From contig NZ_CP088284.1 of the NCBI RefSeq assembly GCF_011516645.4, positions 392,903-456,902 on the forward strand: a stretch of DNA of 64,000 bases, written 5' to 3'. Origin of the DNA: Bradyrhizobium septentrionale (lineage in GTDB: Bacteria; Pseudomonadota; Alphaproteobacteria; Rhizobiales; Xanthobacteraceae). Position numbers and translations under genes: made by a program. Positions 17,598-26,531 of the stretch are shown here, one piece after another. How positions within the stretch are numbered: the first letter of the stretch is position 1; every line of letters begins with the position of its first letter. A model generated the notes under the pieces. That model did not search any database. It worked only from the letters and a program-made list of their open reading frames with translations, and was not told the origin of the DNA.

Positions 17598-17611
17598 TTG
17601 ATCTATCTCAA
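17598..17611. promoter_or_regulatory. FNR/FixK-type box upstream of charged secreted protein
   Basis: TTGA-N6-TCAA (N6 = TCTATC), about 195 bp before the GTG start proposed at 17800 and 63 bp before the first in-frame ATG at 17668. Apart from this box, the 17437-17799 spacer shows no other element. Confidence 0.6.
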
Positions 17612-17799
17612 CGCGAGTGCAGGCGAATAGGAAGACATAACAACGATGGAGGATCAGGTGTCGGCGGATGAAACATGTTGTTTTCATCAAGGAAGCGTCA
17701 ACATCGGTAGCCGGAGTTATAATGATCGATTCGGGCGCGAGGCGCGAAACCAAGAGACGATCGGGCAGTTGCGTCACACTCCAATGGAGAAGAAATCCC

Positions 17800-18372
17800 G
17801 TGCGTGTATTTGTCCTTGCCACCATGTTACTCGCGTCGTCGAGCCTCGGCTCACTCGCTCAGGAGCAGGGCAAGGCGTTGCCTGCAGCCCCGCAAGCCGG
17901 AACATCTGTCCAGACTGACCAAAACGCCGCGCCACAACCGGATCAACGAACTGGCCGTGATCAACCGAAGACTCACGACCACGAGGTGGGCGAAGGACCG
18001 AAAACGCGCCGCGACGACGGCGAACGTATGGGCCGCGACACCCGCGAGATGGGACACAGCGGGATGATGCGTCGCGGTGACACCGACCGCTTGGGCGGAA
18101 ACGACCGTGAGATGGGTGGCGGCGGAATGATGCGTCGCAGCGACGGCGACCGTATGAACCGTGATGAACGCGAAAAGAGCCAGGACTCGAGAATGTATCG
18201 CGACCGCGAGACCAGCCGCGATCGGGAGCCGGATCGCGGACGATACTCGGATCGCGGCGATCGGGATTGGGACCGAGCGGACCGAGATAGGGACAACAGG
18301 GGGTACGTCGATGCAGACCAACCCCGGCGCCGCGTGAAAGTCTGCTTCGAATTCGAAAATGGCGACGAATAG
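17800..18372 (+). CDS. Secreted low-complexity Asp/Arg/Met-rich protein
   Basis: Protein of 190 residues starting at GTG 17800, chosen because GGAGA stands 9 bases ahead and the next residues form a proper signal peptide (RVFVLATMLLASSSLGSLAQ); the longer form from ATG 17668 would bury that signal. The mature part is a low-complexity region with imperfect repeats of the type RMGRDTREMG / RRGDTDRLGG / DREMGGGGMMRR, then a run rich in DRD and RDR. The end (RRRVKVCFEFENGDE) is more ordinary. It is strongly charged and probably disordered in the periplasm. Metal, nucleic acid or polyphosphate binding are all possible; the function is unknown. Confidence 0.65.
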   Translation: MRVFVLATMLLASSSLGSLAQEQGKALPAAPQAGTSVQTDQNAAPQPDQRTGRDQPKTHDHEVGEGPKTRRDDGERMGRDTREMGHSGMMRRGDTDRLGGNDREMGGGGMMRRSDGDRMNRDEREKSQDSRMYRDRETSRDREPDRGRYSDRGDRDWDRADRDRDNRGYVDADQPRRRVKVCFEFENGDE

Positions 18373-18645
18373 TGCCGTTACAGATAATAAGGCGCTACTG
18401 AGTGGAAACGGTCTCAGCGCGCCGCGCTCCGTTTTCGGGGCGCAGTGCTTCGTCCTTGGCGAAGTTGAAATCACTAAATCCGTGTCGGTCTGCACTAGCG
18501 CCGAGCAGGAGATAAGCAGGCCCCGGCGAAAACCGGCACAACATCCCGACGCTATTTCCGTCTCGGTCTTGCTGCGGCGGCGCACGGATCAGCGTATCAA
18601 CGATCCCTTGCCGGACCTGGAACAGATTCTTAAAGAGGTTCCAAC

Positions 18646-19206
18646 ATGCAACTATCCAATTCAACCAAGGGCTACGGCGCGATCCCCCAGGCGCTGCATT
18701 GGCTGACGGTCTTTCTCGTGGCTCTCGCTTGGGCGCTTGGGACCTTTGACGATGTGCTGCCCAAGGGCGGGCCGCGGGAGTCCGGTCTATTCGTTCACAT
18801 TTGCGCGGGAATAGTCATCCTGTGCCTTCTCGTAGCGCGCCTAACCTGGCGGTTGGTCGACCCGCCGCCGCCTGAGGCTACCGAGTTTGGCAACTGGATG
18901 GGAAGGTGGCTGGATCCTGTCACCCGGATCGCGCACTTCAGCCTATATGCGTTGCTGGTAGCGGTCCCAGTCGCTGGTATCGTGCTTCAGTTTGCACGGG
19001 GCGATGCGTTGCCGCTATTGGGCTTTGCCGAAATTGCGTCGCCATGGCCAAAGGACCGTGCCTTCGCCCATAACGTGAAAGAGGTGCATGAAACTCTCGC
19101 CCATGCATTGGTGGTTCTCGCGGCATTCCATGCTGCCGCTGCACTAGTTCACCACTGGATATTTAGGGACCGCACGCTCGTTCGGATGCTACCTCATTCC
19201 GAGTGA
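18646..19206 (+). CDS. Cytochrome b561 family protein
   Basis: Protein of 186 residues with four membrane helices and heme-ligand histidines at expected places (QALHWLTVF in helix 1, FVHICAGI in helix 2, HETLAHALVVLAAFHAAAAL in helices 3-4). It is an inner-membrane diheme b-type cytochrome of the CybB family, which passes electrons from the quinone pool or to periplasmic carriers. With the small cytochrome c upstream it suggests a short electron-transfer branch. The 18373-18645 spacer shows no gene. Confidence 0.9.
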   Translation: MQLSNSTKGYGAIPQALHWLTVFLVALAWALGTFDDVLPKGGPRESGLFVHICAGIVILCLLVARLTWRLVDPPPPEATEFGNWMGRWLDPVTRIAHFSLYALLVAVPVAGIVLQFARGDALPLLGFAEIASPWPKDRAFAHNVKEVHETLAHALVVLAAFHAAAALVHHWIFRDRTLVRMLPHSE

Positions 19207-19290
19207 TGATGGGTAACGGAATGGTCCACCCAGTGGCGAGCGAGACGCGTTCAACTCTGTGGAGCTGTTCTTATTGATAGGTGCGTGATC

Positions 19291-19401
19291 ATGGGAATCG
19301 AGCGCGTGACGCCGATGCTCAAGTGCGATGCCTGCGGTGTCGAATTTCAGGCGCGTGGCCTCCGCAGAGAATTCGGAGAGGCAGTACATTCTAACAGGTG
19401 A
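19291..19401 (+). CDS. Putative CxxC microprotein
   Basis: A 36-residue reading frame (MGIERVTPMLKCDACGVEFQ at its start) with one CxxC pair of the kind found in zinc ribbons. One pair alone cannot form a full zinc site, so a dimer or a gene remnant is possible. No strong ribosome site. Listed only because the cysteine spacing is suggestive. Confidence 0.25.
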   Translation: MGIERVTPMLKCDACGVEFQARGLRREFGEAVHSNR

Positions 19402-19441
19402 TGACCGTAACGCCGCTTCAGGGCGTTAGCAGGAGAATAAG

Positions 19442-20143
19442 ATGAGCCGCCTTCACGCGCACCCCGAGAACCATCTCGTCGATCGGATCGGATGGCTCAG
19501 GGCCGCCGTCCTGGGAGCAAATGACGGCATCATCTCGACTGCGAGCCTGATCGTCGGTGTTGCAGCCGCAGCTGCGACACGAAATGATGTCCTGATCGCA
19601 GGTATTGCGGGATTAGTGGCTGGAGCGATGTCGATGGCGGCCGGCGAATATGTCTCCGTCAGTTCGCAGTCGGACACCGAGCAGGCCGATCTTGCACGTG
19701 AGCGCAAGGAGTTGAACGAAAACTCCGCATTCGAACTCGACGAACTTGCCGAAATCTATGTTAGGCGAGGTGTCGATAAGTCCCTGGCGCGGCAGGTGGC
19801 CAAGCAACTGATGGCGAAGGACGCGTTGACGGCTCACGCGCGCGACGAACTGGGGATCTCGGAAATCACCGCGGCGCGTCCGGTCCAAGCCGCGCTAACC
19901 TCGGCTGCAATGTTTGCGGTGGGCGCCGCCATGCCGTTGCTGATGGTTATCGTGTCGCCTGGTAGCGGCCTGGTACCGATTGTGTCCGCGGCATCGTTGG
20001 CCTTTCTCGCCGTCTTAGGAGCGATCGGGGCAAAGGCGGGGGGCGCAAACATTCTGAGAGCCACCATCCGTGTGACGTTTTGGGGCGCCTTCGCCCTGGC
20101 GCTGACCGCCGGCATTGGAAAGCTGTTCGGGACGGTGGTCTGA
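19442..20143 (+). CDS. VIT1/CCC1 family iron/manganese transporter
   Basis: Protein of 233 residues with the VIT family layout: two membrane helices at the N-terminus (GANDGIISTASLIVGVAAAA, then AGLVAGAMSMAAGEYVSVSS), a central charged helical region (ARERKELNENSAFELDEL), and three C-terminal helices. Eukaryotic and bacterial members move Fe2+ or Mn2+ across membranes. The conserved GANDGIIS and MAAGEYVS motifs make the family call firm; the transported ion is inferred. A metal P-type ATPase follows 82 bp later, so this is a metal-handling pair. Confidence 0.92.
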   Translation: MSRLHAHPENHLVDRIGWLRAAVLGANDGIISTASLIVGVAAAAATRNDVLIAGIAGLVAGAMSMAAGEYVSVSSQSDTEQADLARERKELNENSAFELDELAEIYVRRGVDKSLARQVAKQLMAKDALTAHARDELGISEITAARPVQAALTSAAMFAVGAAMPLLMVIVSPGSGLVPIVSAASLAFLAVLGAIGAKAGGANILRATIRVTFWGAFALALTAGIGKLFGTVV

Positions 20144-20225
20144 AATTCCGGCTAAGGCGACTTCGCGCGTGCAACCTGGTATGGCTCCGGTCGGGCAGTC
20201 GCACGCTTGTGTGAGGGCGTTTGAG

Positions 20226-22067
20226 ATGCTTGCTGGCTTCTTCGTGCGGACACTGTTGGTGTTGCTGCCGGCTTTCGGTCTTGGCCTCGGCTTTGTCTTG
20301 CCGTTGCTCGGACAGCCGGCATGGCAGGATCGCGTCTGGGGAGCGTTCACTGTTCCGGTTCTGATCGTCCTTGTTTACGACATTGTTGCAAGTGTGCGAC
20401 GCGGTGAGGTCGGCCTCGATATCGTAGCGGTCCTGTCGATGGCGGCAGCGCTCGTCGTCGGAGAGGAGCTCGCCGCGGTCGTCGTCGCGCTGATGTATGC
20501 CGGTGGGCAATTCCTCGAAGCGTTTGCCGAACGCCACGCGCGCCGCGAGATGACGGCGCTGCTGGCACGGGCACCTCGAAGCGCTGTTCGATACCGGGCC
20601 GGTGGTCTCGAAGAAGTCGACCTGGATCTGATCGTGCCAGGCGACCGCTTACTGATCCGGCAGGGCGATGTGATCCCGGCCGACGGGATAGTGGCGAGCG
20701 GGCTTGCGGTCCTCGATCAATCCGCGCTCACAGGTGAGCCGATCCCTGTCCAGCAGCACGCCGGCGATCAGGTGATGAGCGGATCCAATAACGCCGGTGA
20801 GGCGTTCGATCTCACAGTATCGCACCGCGCCGCTGAAAGCACTTATGCCGGCATCGTGCGCCTGGTCGATGGAGCGCAGCGCGCCAAGGCGCCGATGTCG
20901 CGACTTGCCGATCGCTTCGCGATCGTCTTTCTCGGGGTCACCGTACTCATCGCCGCCGTCGCCTGGTTCTTCACCGGCGATCCGGTTCGCGCGGTCGCTG
21001 TTCTCGTCGTTGCGACGCCGTGCCCGCTTATTCTGGCGGTGCCGGTCGCCATCGTTTCCGGGCTTTCTCGGGCAGCGCGACATGGCATTCTGATCAAGGG
21101 AGGTAAGGCAATCGAGGCGCTCGCGCGCGTTAATTCGCTGGTCCTTGACAAGACCGGCACGCTTACCGACGGCAGGGCGAAGGTCGTGGCCGTTAACGTT
21201 TCGGACGGTGCCGATCCCGACGAGGTGTTACGCCTTGCTGCCTCGCTTGATCAGGCGTCCAAGCATATCATCGCCCAGACCATCGTTGCCGAAGCGCAGG
21301 GCCGCCTGTTTAAACTCGCGCTACCGTCTGACGTCGTCGAAACTCCTGGCGAAGGCGTCCGGGGCGTCGTTGAGGGACGATCCATCGCGGTCGGTGGGAT
21401 TCAATTCGTGATGTCCAAATTGCCGCAGGGAACCGAAAATCGCCTCCAGGCAAAAAAAGTTGCCGGCGCGGTCATTGTTGCTGTTGCCATCGATGGCCAT
21501 TTTGCGGGCGAGATAAGGCTGGCTGATGAACTGCGGTCGGGCACACAATTGCTCCTGCAGCGGCTGAGAATGCTGGGAGTACAACGGATTGTTCTCGCAA
21601 CGGGGGATCGGAGCGAGGTTGCGGACGCCATTGCTGCAGGCTTGGGAATCGACGCGGTACGCTCGGGACTGACGCCGGATCAAAAAGTTCTCGTTGTGCT
21701 CTCCGAGCGGAAAAATGGTCCCGTCATGATGATCGGCGACGGCGTCAACGATGCGCCGGCGCTGGCCGCTGCCGATGTTGGCGTGGCAATGGGCGCGAGA
21801 GGTGCGGCTGCATCCGCCGAAGCCGCCGACGTCGTGATCTTGGTCGACCATCTCGACCGCATCCTGCCCGCCATGCAGATCGCCCGACGTTCCCGCTTCA
21901 TCGCGCTGGAGGGTGTCATTGCCGGGATAGGGCTCTCACTGATCGGAATGGTGGCCGCCGCGTTGGGCTATTTGACGCCGGTAGAGGGCGCGCTGATCCA
22001 GGAAGCAATCGACGTCGCCGTTATCCTAAACGCTCTGAGAGCTCTGGGTGATGGGAAATTGTCTTAG
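20226..22067 (+). CDS. Heavy-metal-type P-type ATPase without N-terminal metal-binding domain
   Basis: Protein of 613 residues from ATG 20226 (MLAGFFVRTLLVLL), chosen because GAGGG lies eight bases ahead; the open frame to 20115 would overlap the VIT gene. It has the phosphorylation motif DKTGTLT, the TGEP actuator loop, the hinge GDGVNDAP and the membrane motif TPCPL. The usual HP motif of the nucleotide domain reads SKHIIAQ, so Pro is replaced by Ile, which is unusual for P1B pumps. No CxxC or His-rich N-terminal domain is present. Substrate cannot be stated; TPCPL in place of CPC suggests a non-copper ion. Confidence 0.88.
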   Translation: MLAGFFVRTLLVLLPAFGLGLGFVLPLLGQPAWQDRVWGAFTVPVLIVLVYDIVASVRRGEVGLDIVAVLSMAAALVVGEELAAVVVALMYAGGQFLEAFAERHARREMTALLARAPRSAVRYRAGGLEEVDLDLIVPGDRLLIRQGDVIPADGIVASGLAVLDQSALTGEPIPVQQHAGDQVMSGSNNAGEAFDLTVSHRAAESTYAGIVRLVDGAQRAKAPMSRLADRFAIVFLGVTVLIAAVAWFFTGDPVRAVAVLVVATPCPLILAVPVAIVSGLSRAARHGILIKGGKAIEALARVNSLVLDKTGTLTDGRAKVVAVNVSDGADPDEVLRLAASLDQASKHIIAQTIVAEAQGRLFKLALPSDVVETPGEGVRGVVEGRSIAVGGIQFVMSKLPQGTENRLQAKKVAGAVIVAVAIDGHFAGEIRLADELRSGTQLLLQRLRMLGVQRIVLATGDRSEVADAIAAGLGIDAVRSGLTPDQKVLVVLSERKNGPVMMIGDGVNDAPALAAADVGVAMGARGAAASAEAADVVILVDHLDRILPAMQIARRSRFIALEGVIAGIGLSLIGMVAAALGYLTPVEGALIQEAIDVAVILNALRALGDGKLS

Positions 22068-22324
22068 TCACTGCGCCAATAGAGCGCGAGACCATCATGA
22101 ACGAACGGCAGGTTCTGGCGCGAAGCGGTCGTTGTGGATTTCTCGATAGCCCCCGCGAACTCGACCTAGGCCGAACAACTTCCATCTCGATCGATGGGTC
22201 GACCTGAATTGGAGCCAATTCAAACACGTGTAGAAATTTTCTCCCAATTGCTTACTCGCGCGAATGAACCGAAACTGAAGTCTCAGGCTGGGCATGCATA
22301 TCGCGTTGCAAAACAAGGAAAAGC

Positions 22325-22370
22325 TGGCGCACCCGACACGATTCGAACGTGTGACCTTTGCCTTCGGAGC
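22325..22370 (-). tRNA. 3' fragment of tRNA-Arg(CCG): integration (att) site
   Basis: On the minus strand this stretch reads as the anticodon loop CTCCGAA, the 3' anticodon stem GGCAA, a T arm with GTTCGAATC, the 3' acceptor strand CGGGTGC, G and CCA. The 5' half of the tRNA is missing: to the right of 22370 the sequence does not fit a D arm or 5' acceptor. This is the short copy left when an element integrates into the 3' end of a tRNA gene. With the integrase 180 bp to the right, the island extends rightward. It is not a functional tRNA. Confidence 0.82.
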
Positions 22371-22549
22371 AATTTAACTTGCTTATCCGAATGTTGCGAT
22401 AGGGCACGCCATGGTACGCCATCCACCTGTAATAACTAGATATTCCCAACGGCGCAAGCGACGTTCCTATCCGAAAGTTCGACGCGATTTCCGTCCGCCT
22501 GCTTACGCAGTGCTTACGCGAGAGATCCGGCTGCGGACGGAGCAAACGC

Positions 22550-23908
22550 ATGACTAAGGTCACGAAAAGGGTCGTCGACGCCGCCGAGGTCCGAAAGAAG
22601 GACTACGTCATCTGGGACGAAGAATTGCCAGGTTTCGGAGTCCGCATCTTCGCGTCAGGCAAGCGAAGCTACGTCATCCAGTATCGGGCCGCGGGCCGCT
22701 CGCGCCGCTTCACCATCGGACTACATGGCATTTGGACGCCCGAGACAGCCAGGCAAGAGGCGAAAGTCCAACTCGGCCGCGTTGCTAAAGGCGACAACCC
22801 CGCCGAAGAGCGCCAACTCGATCACAAAGCGATCACCGTCAAGGAACTCTGCGACCTATATTTTGCCGACTTGAAGGCGGGTCTCATACTCGGAAAAGGA
22901 GGGAAACCCAAAAAAGCTTCAACGATCGTAACCGATACCGGCCGAATCCAACGCCACATCATTCCGCTGATAGGCGCCCGCAGGGTCAAAGACCTCACAA
23001 AGGCTGACATCAACAAGGTCCTAAAAGATATCATGGCCGGAAAGACGCGGGTTTCGGTCAAGACCAAGAAGTTGCGCGGAAAGGCCATTGTCCGAGGCGG
23101 TGCAGGAACGGCCACACGCACAGTCGGCCTTCTGGGCGGCATCCTCACCTATGCTGTCGAAGCCGGCATCATCGAGACCAACCCCGCCCATGGCATCCGC
23201 AAGCCGAAAGACAATGTGCGGAAGCGGCGGCTCTCGGAGGCGGAGTACCGAACATTGGGCCAGATGCTGCGCGATGCCGTAGGCCTGGAAAAGTACATCA
23301 TGACTGTCGACATCATTCGCCAAATCGCGCTCACCGGTTGCCGGCGCAGCGAAATCATCGACCTCAAATGGACAGAAGCCGACACCGAAGCGAGTTGCTT
23401 GAGATTGGATGACAGCAAGGAAGGCGAGTCGATTCGTGCTATCGGTTTGCCAGTGGTCGAGTATCTTGAACGACGCCGAACCACTGCTCGTGCCACATAC
23501 GTGTTTCCTGGCCAAGGCGAAGATAATGCATTTGGAAGCTTCCCGAACCACTGGAAGCAGCTATTCAAGGACTCTCCGCTTGCGGACGTAACGCCGCACG
23601 TTCTTCGTCACAGCTTCGCGAGCATCGCCAACGATCTCGGTTTTACCGAGGTGACCATCGCGGCCCTGGTCGGCCATGCCAAGGGTTCGGTCACAAGCAA
23701 ATACATTCACGCGGTTGACACGGCCCTTATCATGGCTGCGGACACGATCTCTGGGTATATTCAAGGACTCCTTGACGGCATCGAGTTTAGGCAGACGGCC
23801 TATGCATTGGATCGCTCCTCACGAAAAGCCGCCCTGGTTCACTTCCTGAAGAGGGCTTCGGTGGGTGACCAAGACTCGACTGAAGAGGAGCGCCGCTTGG
23901 CTGCTTAG
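22550..23908 (+). CDS. int: Tyrosine-type site-specific integrase
   Basis: Protein of 452 residues of the phage P4-like integrase family: N-terminal arm domain (residues about 1-95, with ELPGFGVRIFASGKRSYVIQ), SAM-like core-binding domain (about 100-205) and catalytic domain. Catalytic residues seen are Arg in LTGCRRSEI, His and Arg in HVLRHSFAS, His in LVGHAKGS and Tyr in SKYIHAV. It cuts and joins DNA at the tRNA-Arg att site beside it. The gene appears intact, so the island could still excise if a matching att site is intact. It carries no neighbouring excisionase that I can see. Confidence 0.95.
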   Translation: MTKVTKRVVDAAEVRKKDYVIWDEELPGFGVRIFASGKRSYVIQYRAAGRSRRFTIGLHGIWTPETARQEAKVQLGRVAKGDNPAEERQLDHKAITVKELCDLYFADLKAGLILGKGGKPKKASTIVTDTGRIQRHIIPLIGARRVKDLTKADINKVLKDIMAGKTRVSVKTKKLRGKAIVRGGAGTATRTVGLLGGILTYAVEAGIIETNPAHGIRKPKDNVRKRRLSEAEYRTLGQMLRDAVGLEKYIMTVDIIRQIALTGCRRSEIIDLKWTEADTEASCLRLDDSKEGESIRAIGLPVVEYLERRRTTARATYVFPGQGEDNAFGSFPNHWKQLFKDSPLADVTPHVLRHSFASIANDLGFTEVTIAALVGHAKGSVTSKYIHAVDTALIMAADTISGYIQGLLDGIEFRQTAYALDRSSRKAALVHFLKRASVGDQDSTEEERRLAA

Positions 23909-23995
23909 TGCATGCACTCCTGAATCACCGGCCGCAGATCAGCCCATTTGATGTCCGATTTCATCCCGAAAGCAGCGGGAACGCAGACGGGTCAA

Positions 23996-24024
23996 GAGCT
24001 AGCCCGTCTTATTCGTCAGAGTGC
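23996..24024 (+). repeat. Left terminal inverted repeat and CTAG target duplication of IS1380-family element
   Basis: The repeat starts CCCGTCTTATTCGT at 24003. It matches the right end (25613-25634) at 20 of 22 positions in inverse orientation. CTAG at 23999-24002 is the 4-bp target duplication. The site before insertion would have been the palindrome GAGCTAGCTC. Confidence 0.8.
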
Positions 24025-25634
24025 GCCTGAGAGGCTGGCGAGCGTGGTGTAAAGCGCTGATGCGGCGTAGGATTCGGTTGCGAAGCCAACCCCATCACCT
24101 CAACCGCGAACGCCACGCCCGCCATGACCGACGATACGATTCTGCCCTTCTCGTTTCCAGCCGTTCACGCCAAGAAAGTCACAGCTGCCTTCGATGGCGG
24201 TCGGCTGACCTCGAACGGGGGCGTGATGCTTCTGGCGATGGCCGAGCGGCGTCTCGGCTTGGCCGACAATTTGGCCCGGGTGTTCCCGGATCGGCGCGAT
24301 CCGACGCGGGTCGTGCACAGCCTTGTCGATATGTTCCGCGCGCGCATGTTCGCGATCTGCTGCGGCTACGAGGACGCCGACGACCTCGATCATCTGCGGT
24401 CCGATCCCGCATTCAAGCTGGCCTGCGGACGGCTGCCGGACACGGGTCGCGATCTGTGTTCCCAACCGACGCTGTCGCGGCTGGAGAATGCTCCGCGCCT
24501 GCGCGACGTGATCCGACTGACCTACACTTTGGTCGACGCATGGATGGATAGCTACCCGCGCGAGCCGGCATCCGTCACGCTCGACATCGATGATACCTGC
24601 GATGTCGTCCACGGCCATCAGCAGCTCTCGCTGTTCAACGCTCATTATGACGAACGCTGCTTCCTGCCGATCCACGTCTACGACACGGAGAAGAGCCGGC
24701 CCGTGGCGGTCGTGCTGCGGCCCGGCAAGACGCCGGGCGGCGTCGAGGTGCGTGCCCACCTGCGCCGCCTGATCCGGCATATCCGGACGCGGTGGCACAA
24801 CACGCGAATTACGTTCCGTGGCGACGGGCACTATGCCCGGCCGGAGGCAATGGCGTGGTGCGAGACCAACGGCATCGACTACATCTTCGGTCTGTCCGGC
24901 ACCAAGCCGCTCGCCAGAAAAGTCGACGAGGCCGCCGACGACATCCGCACGCGACGCGCCATCGAGAACCTGCCGGTTCTGCGCGGCTATACCGAGACGC
25001 GCCACAAGGCAAAGTCCTGGGATCGCGAACGGCGTACCGTCGCCCGTATTGAGGCGACGATGCTCGGCCTCGACATCCGTTTCGTCGTCACCAGCCTCGA
25101 TGTCGGTTCGGCCGAGTGGATCTACGACAGCCTGTATTGCGCACGCGGCCAAGCCGAGAATCTGATCAAGCTGCATAAGACACAGCTCGCCTCCGATCGC
25201 ACCAGCTGCCGTTCGGCGCTCGCCAATCAAGTCCGCCTCGTTCTCCACACCGCCGCTTAATGGCTGATGCTGACCGTGCGCGACGCGATTCCCAAAGCCC
25301 GGGAATTGGCCACAGCCGAGTTCGCGACGCTGCGTCTTCGTCTCTTGAAACTCGCTGCCCGTGTGGTCGAGACCGCGAGCCGCATTCGCCTTGCGTTTGC
25401 CGCGGCATGTCCCGAAGCCGACCTGATCCGCGGCTTGCCAGGCGCGCTGCTGCCGCTCGGTCCTTGACCGGCGGGGCGTCCGCCCCCCGTTCGCCCAACC
25501 TACACCTCAAGCGCGTTGCAAAGTACGGGTCGGTCAGGCGGTGAAAAGCCGAAGGCAATCCCGCGCGCCTCGTCAGAGCAGATGTGCGGCCACATCAATC
25601 GGACTAAAAAAAGCACTCTCACGAATAGGACGGG
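24003..25634 (+). mobile_element. IS1380-family insertion sequence (1632 bp)
   Basis: Bounded by 22-bp imperfect terminal inverted repeats and flanked by CTAG on both sides (23999-24002 and 25635-25638). Length and 4-bp duplication fit the IS1380 family. It contains one transposase gene, which is interrupted by a stop codon. It interrupts a DUF736-like gene read on the minus strand. Confidence 0.82.
24124..25467 (+). pseudogene. IS1380-family transposase, interrupted by a nonsense codon
   Basis: The frame starts at ATG 24124 (MTDDTILPFSFPAVHAKK) and shows the IS1380 DDE core: LDIDDTCDVVHG, ITFRGDGHYARPE and the helix with ARGQAENLIKLHK. It stops at TAA 25258-25260 after 378 residues, yet the same frame goes on without shift (WLMLTVRDAIPKARELA...) for another 68 codons to a stop at 25467, giving the usual length of about 447 residues. 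A single base change of a Tyr codon (TAC or TAT) to TAA explains it. The truncated protein lacks its C-terminal end and is probably inactive. Confidence 0.85.
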
Positions 25635-25638
25635 CTAG
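25613..25638 (-). repeat. Right terminal inverted repeat and CTAG target duplication of IS1380-family element
   Basis: Inverse match to the left end with two mismatches (CCCGTCCTATTCGT on the minus strand), followed by CTAG at 25635-25638. Confidence 0.8.
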
Positions 25639-25788
25639 CTCGACATTACCGGCGAAGATGCGGAAGTGTGGTCCCTTGTCGGAGGGGTTCTCGACCCGCA
25701 CCAGCTTGGCTTTGGCATTGAGGGCGAGGGTGCGAACCGTGCCGGTGAAGCCGTTGCCGGTCGAGGTGAAGGTGCCGATGGTCGCCAT
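25635..25788 (-). pseudogene. DUF736 family gene, disrupted by the IS insertion (5' part)
   Basis: From ATG 25788 the frame reads [20 protein letters not shown] and continues to [13 protein letters not shown], which is the standard first half of DUF736 proteins, small soluble proteins common on rhizobial plasmids and conjugative elements. Then the IS1380-family element begins. Across the IS, the minus strand to the left of 24002 continues in frame for about 13 codons (ALDPSAFPLL) before a stop, so the gene may already have been shortened before the insertion. DUF736 has no known function but marks mobile-element DNA. Confidence 0.72.
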
Positions 25789-26531
25789 TGTCGTGTCCTT
25801 TTTCAGTTTCCGGGCCACGCCCATCGCGGCCTCGATGGCTGGCGACAGACCGGAGGCGGTCGACCCGCACCCCGCAGGGGCCGGCACGCAGTAGAGGGCA
25901 GCCAGGGCACGACTTTCTTGTCTTGCGCGAGGAATGGACGCGCAGCGGTCCAGGGGAAGAAAGTCGTAACCGGCTGTTGCGGGGATAAGAGCGAGGCGGC
26001 GCTTAAGCGACGCCGCCCTTCGGTCAGACATGCCAATCAAGGACGACGTGGGTGTGCCAGAAGAAACGGCCAAGAACACGAACTGCGATCATCGAAACCT
26101 TGACCGAGGAAAGAACCCGATCACCGCTCACCGCACATCTGACAATTCCTCAAGCTTGCTGGTCGAGGCCCGAAACCGCTTAACGTGACAAGCATGGTGG
26201 AGCAGATGGTGAAACTCGCCGCGAAATTCGACGTTCCTTTCGATCTTCCGCTGGCAACCCTTTGAGTCCCCCGGCAATCTGGTCGAGGAAGCATTCGCGC
26301 GCCATCGTGCTGACGTGATGAACTCATCTGGAGGCAAAACACCGCCATTCTGTCGATGTTGATCATTTTCGCGATGCAGGCCTTCTCGGTCCTACCCGAG
26401 ACGTCGATTCGAGCCCGTCCGCGAAACACAGCCTTACCATTCTTTTGGCCTGGGCACTCCCGATGCTGGCCCAGCAGCGAAATTGAGCTGGGTCCGACAT
26501 AAGGTCGACTGCTATCGCGTAGCCGCTGAGG
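25789..26531. other. Intergenic stretch without a supported gene
   Basis: About 740 bp between the DUF736 start and the end of the exporter ATPase gene. Short frames exist on both strands but none has a recognisable family, good start or conserved look. A 23-codon frame at 26193 (MVEQMVKLAAKFDVPFDLPL) could be a gene remnant. I see no RNA gene. Confidence 0.5.
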
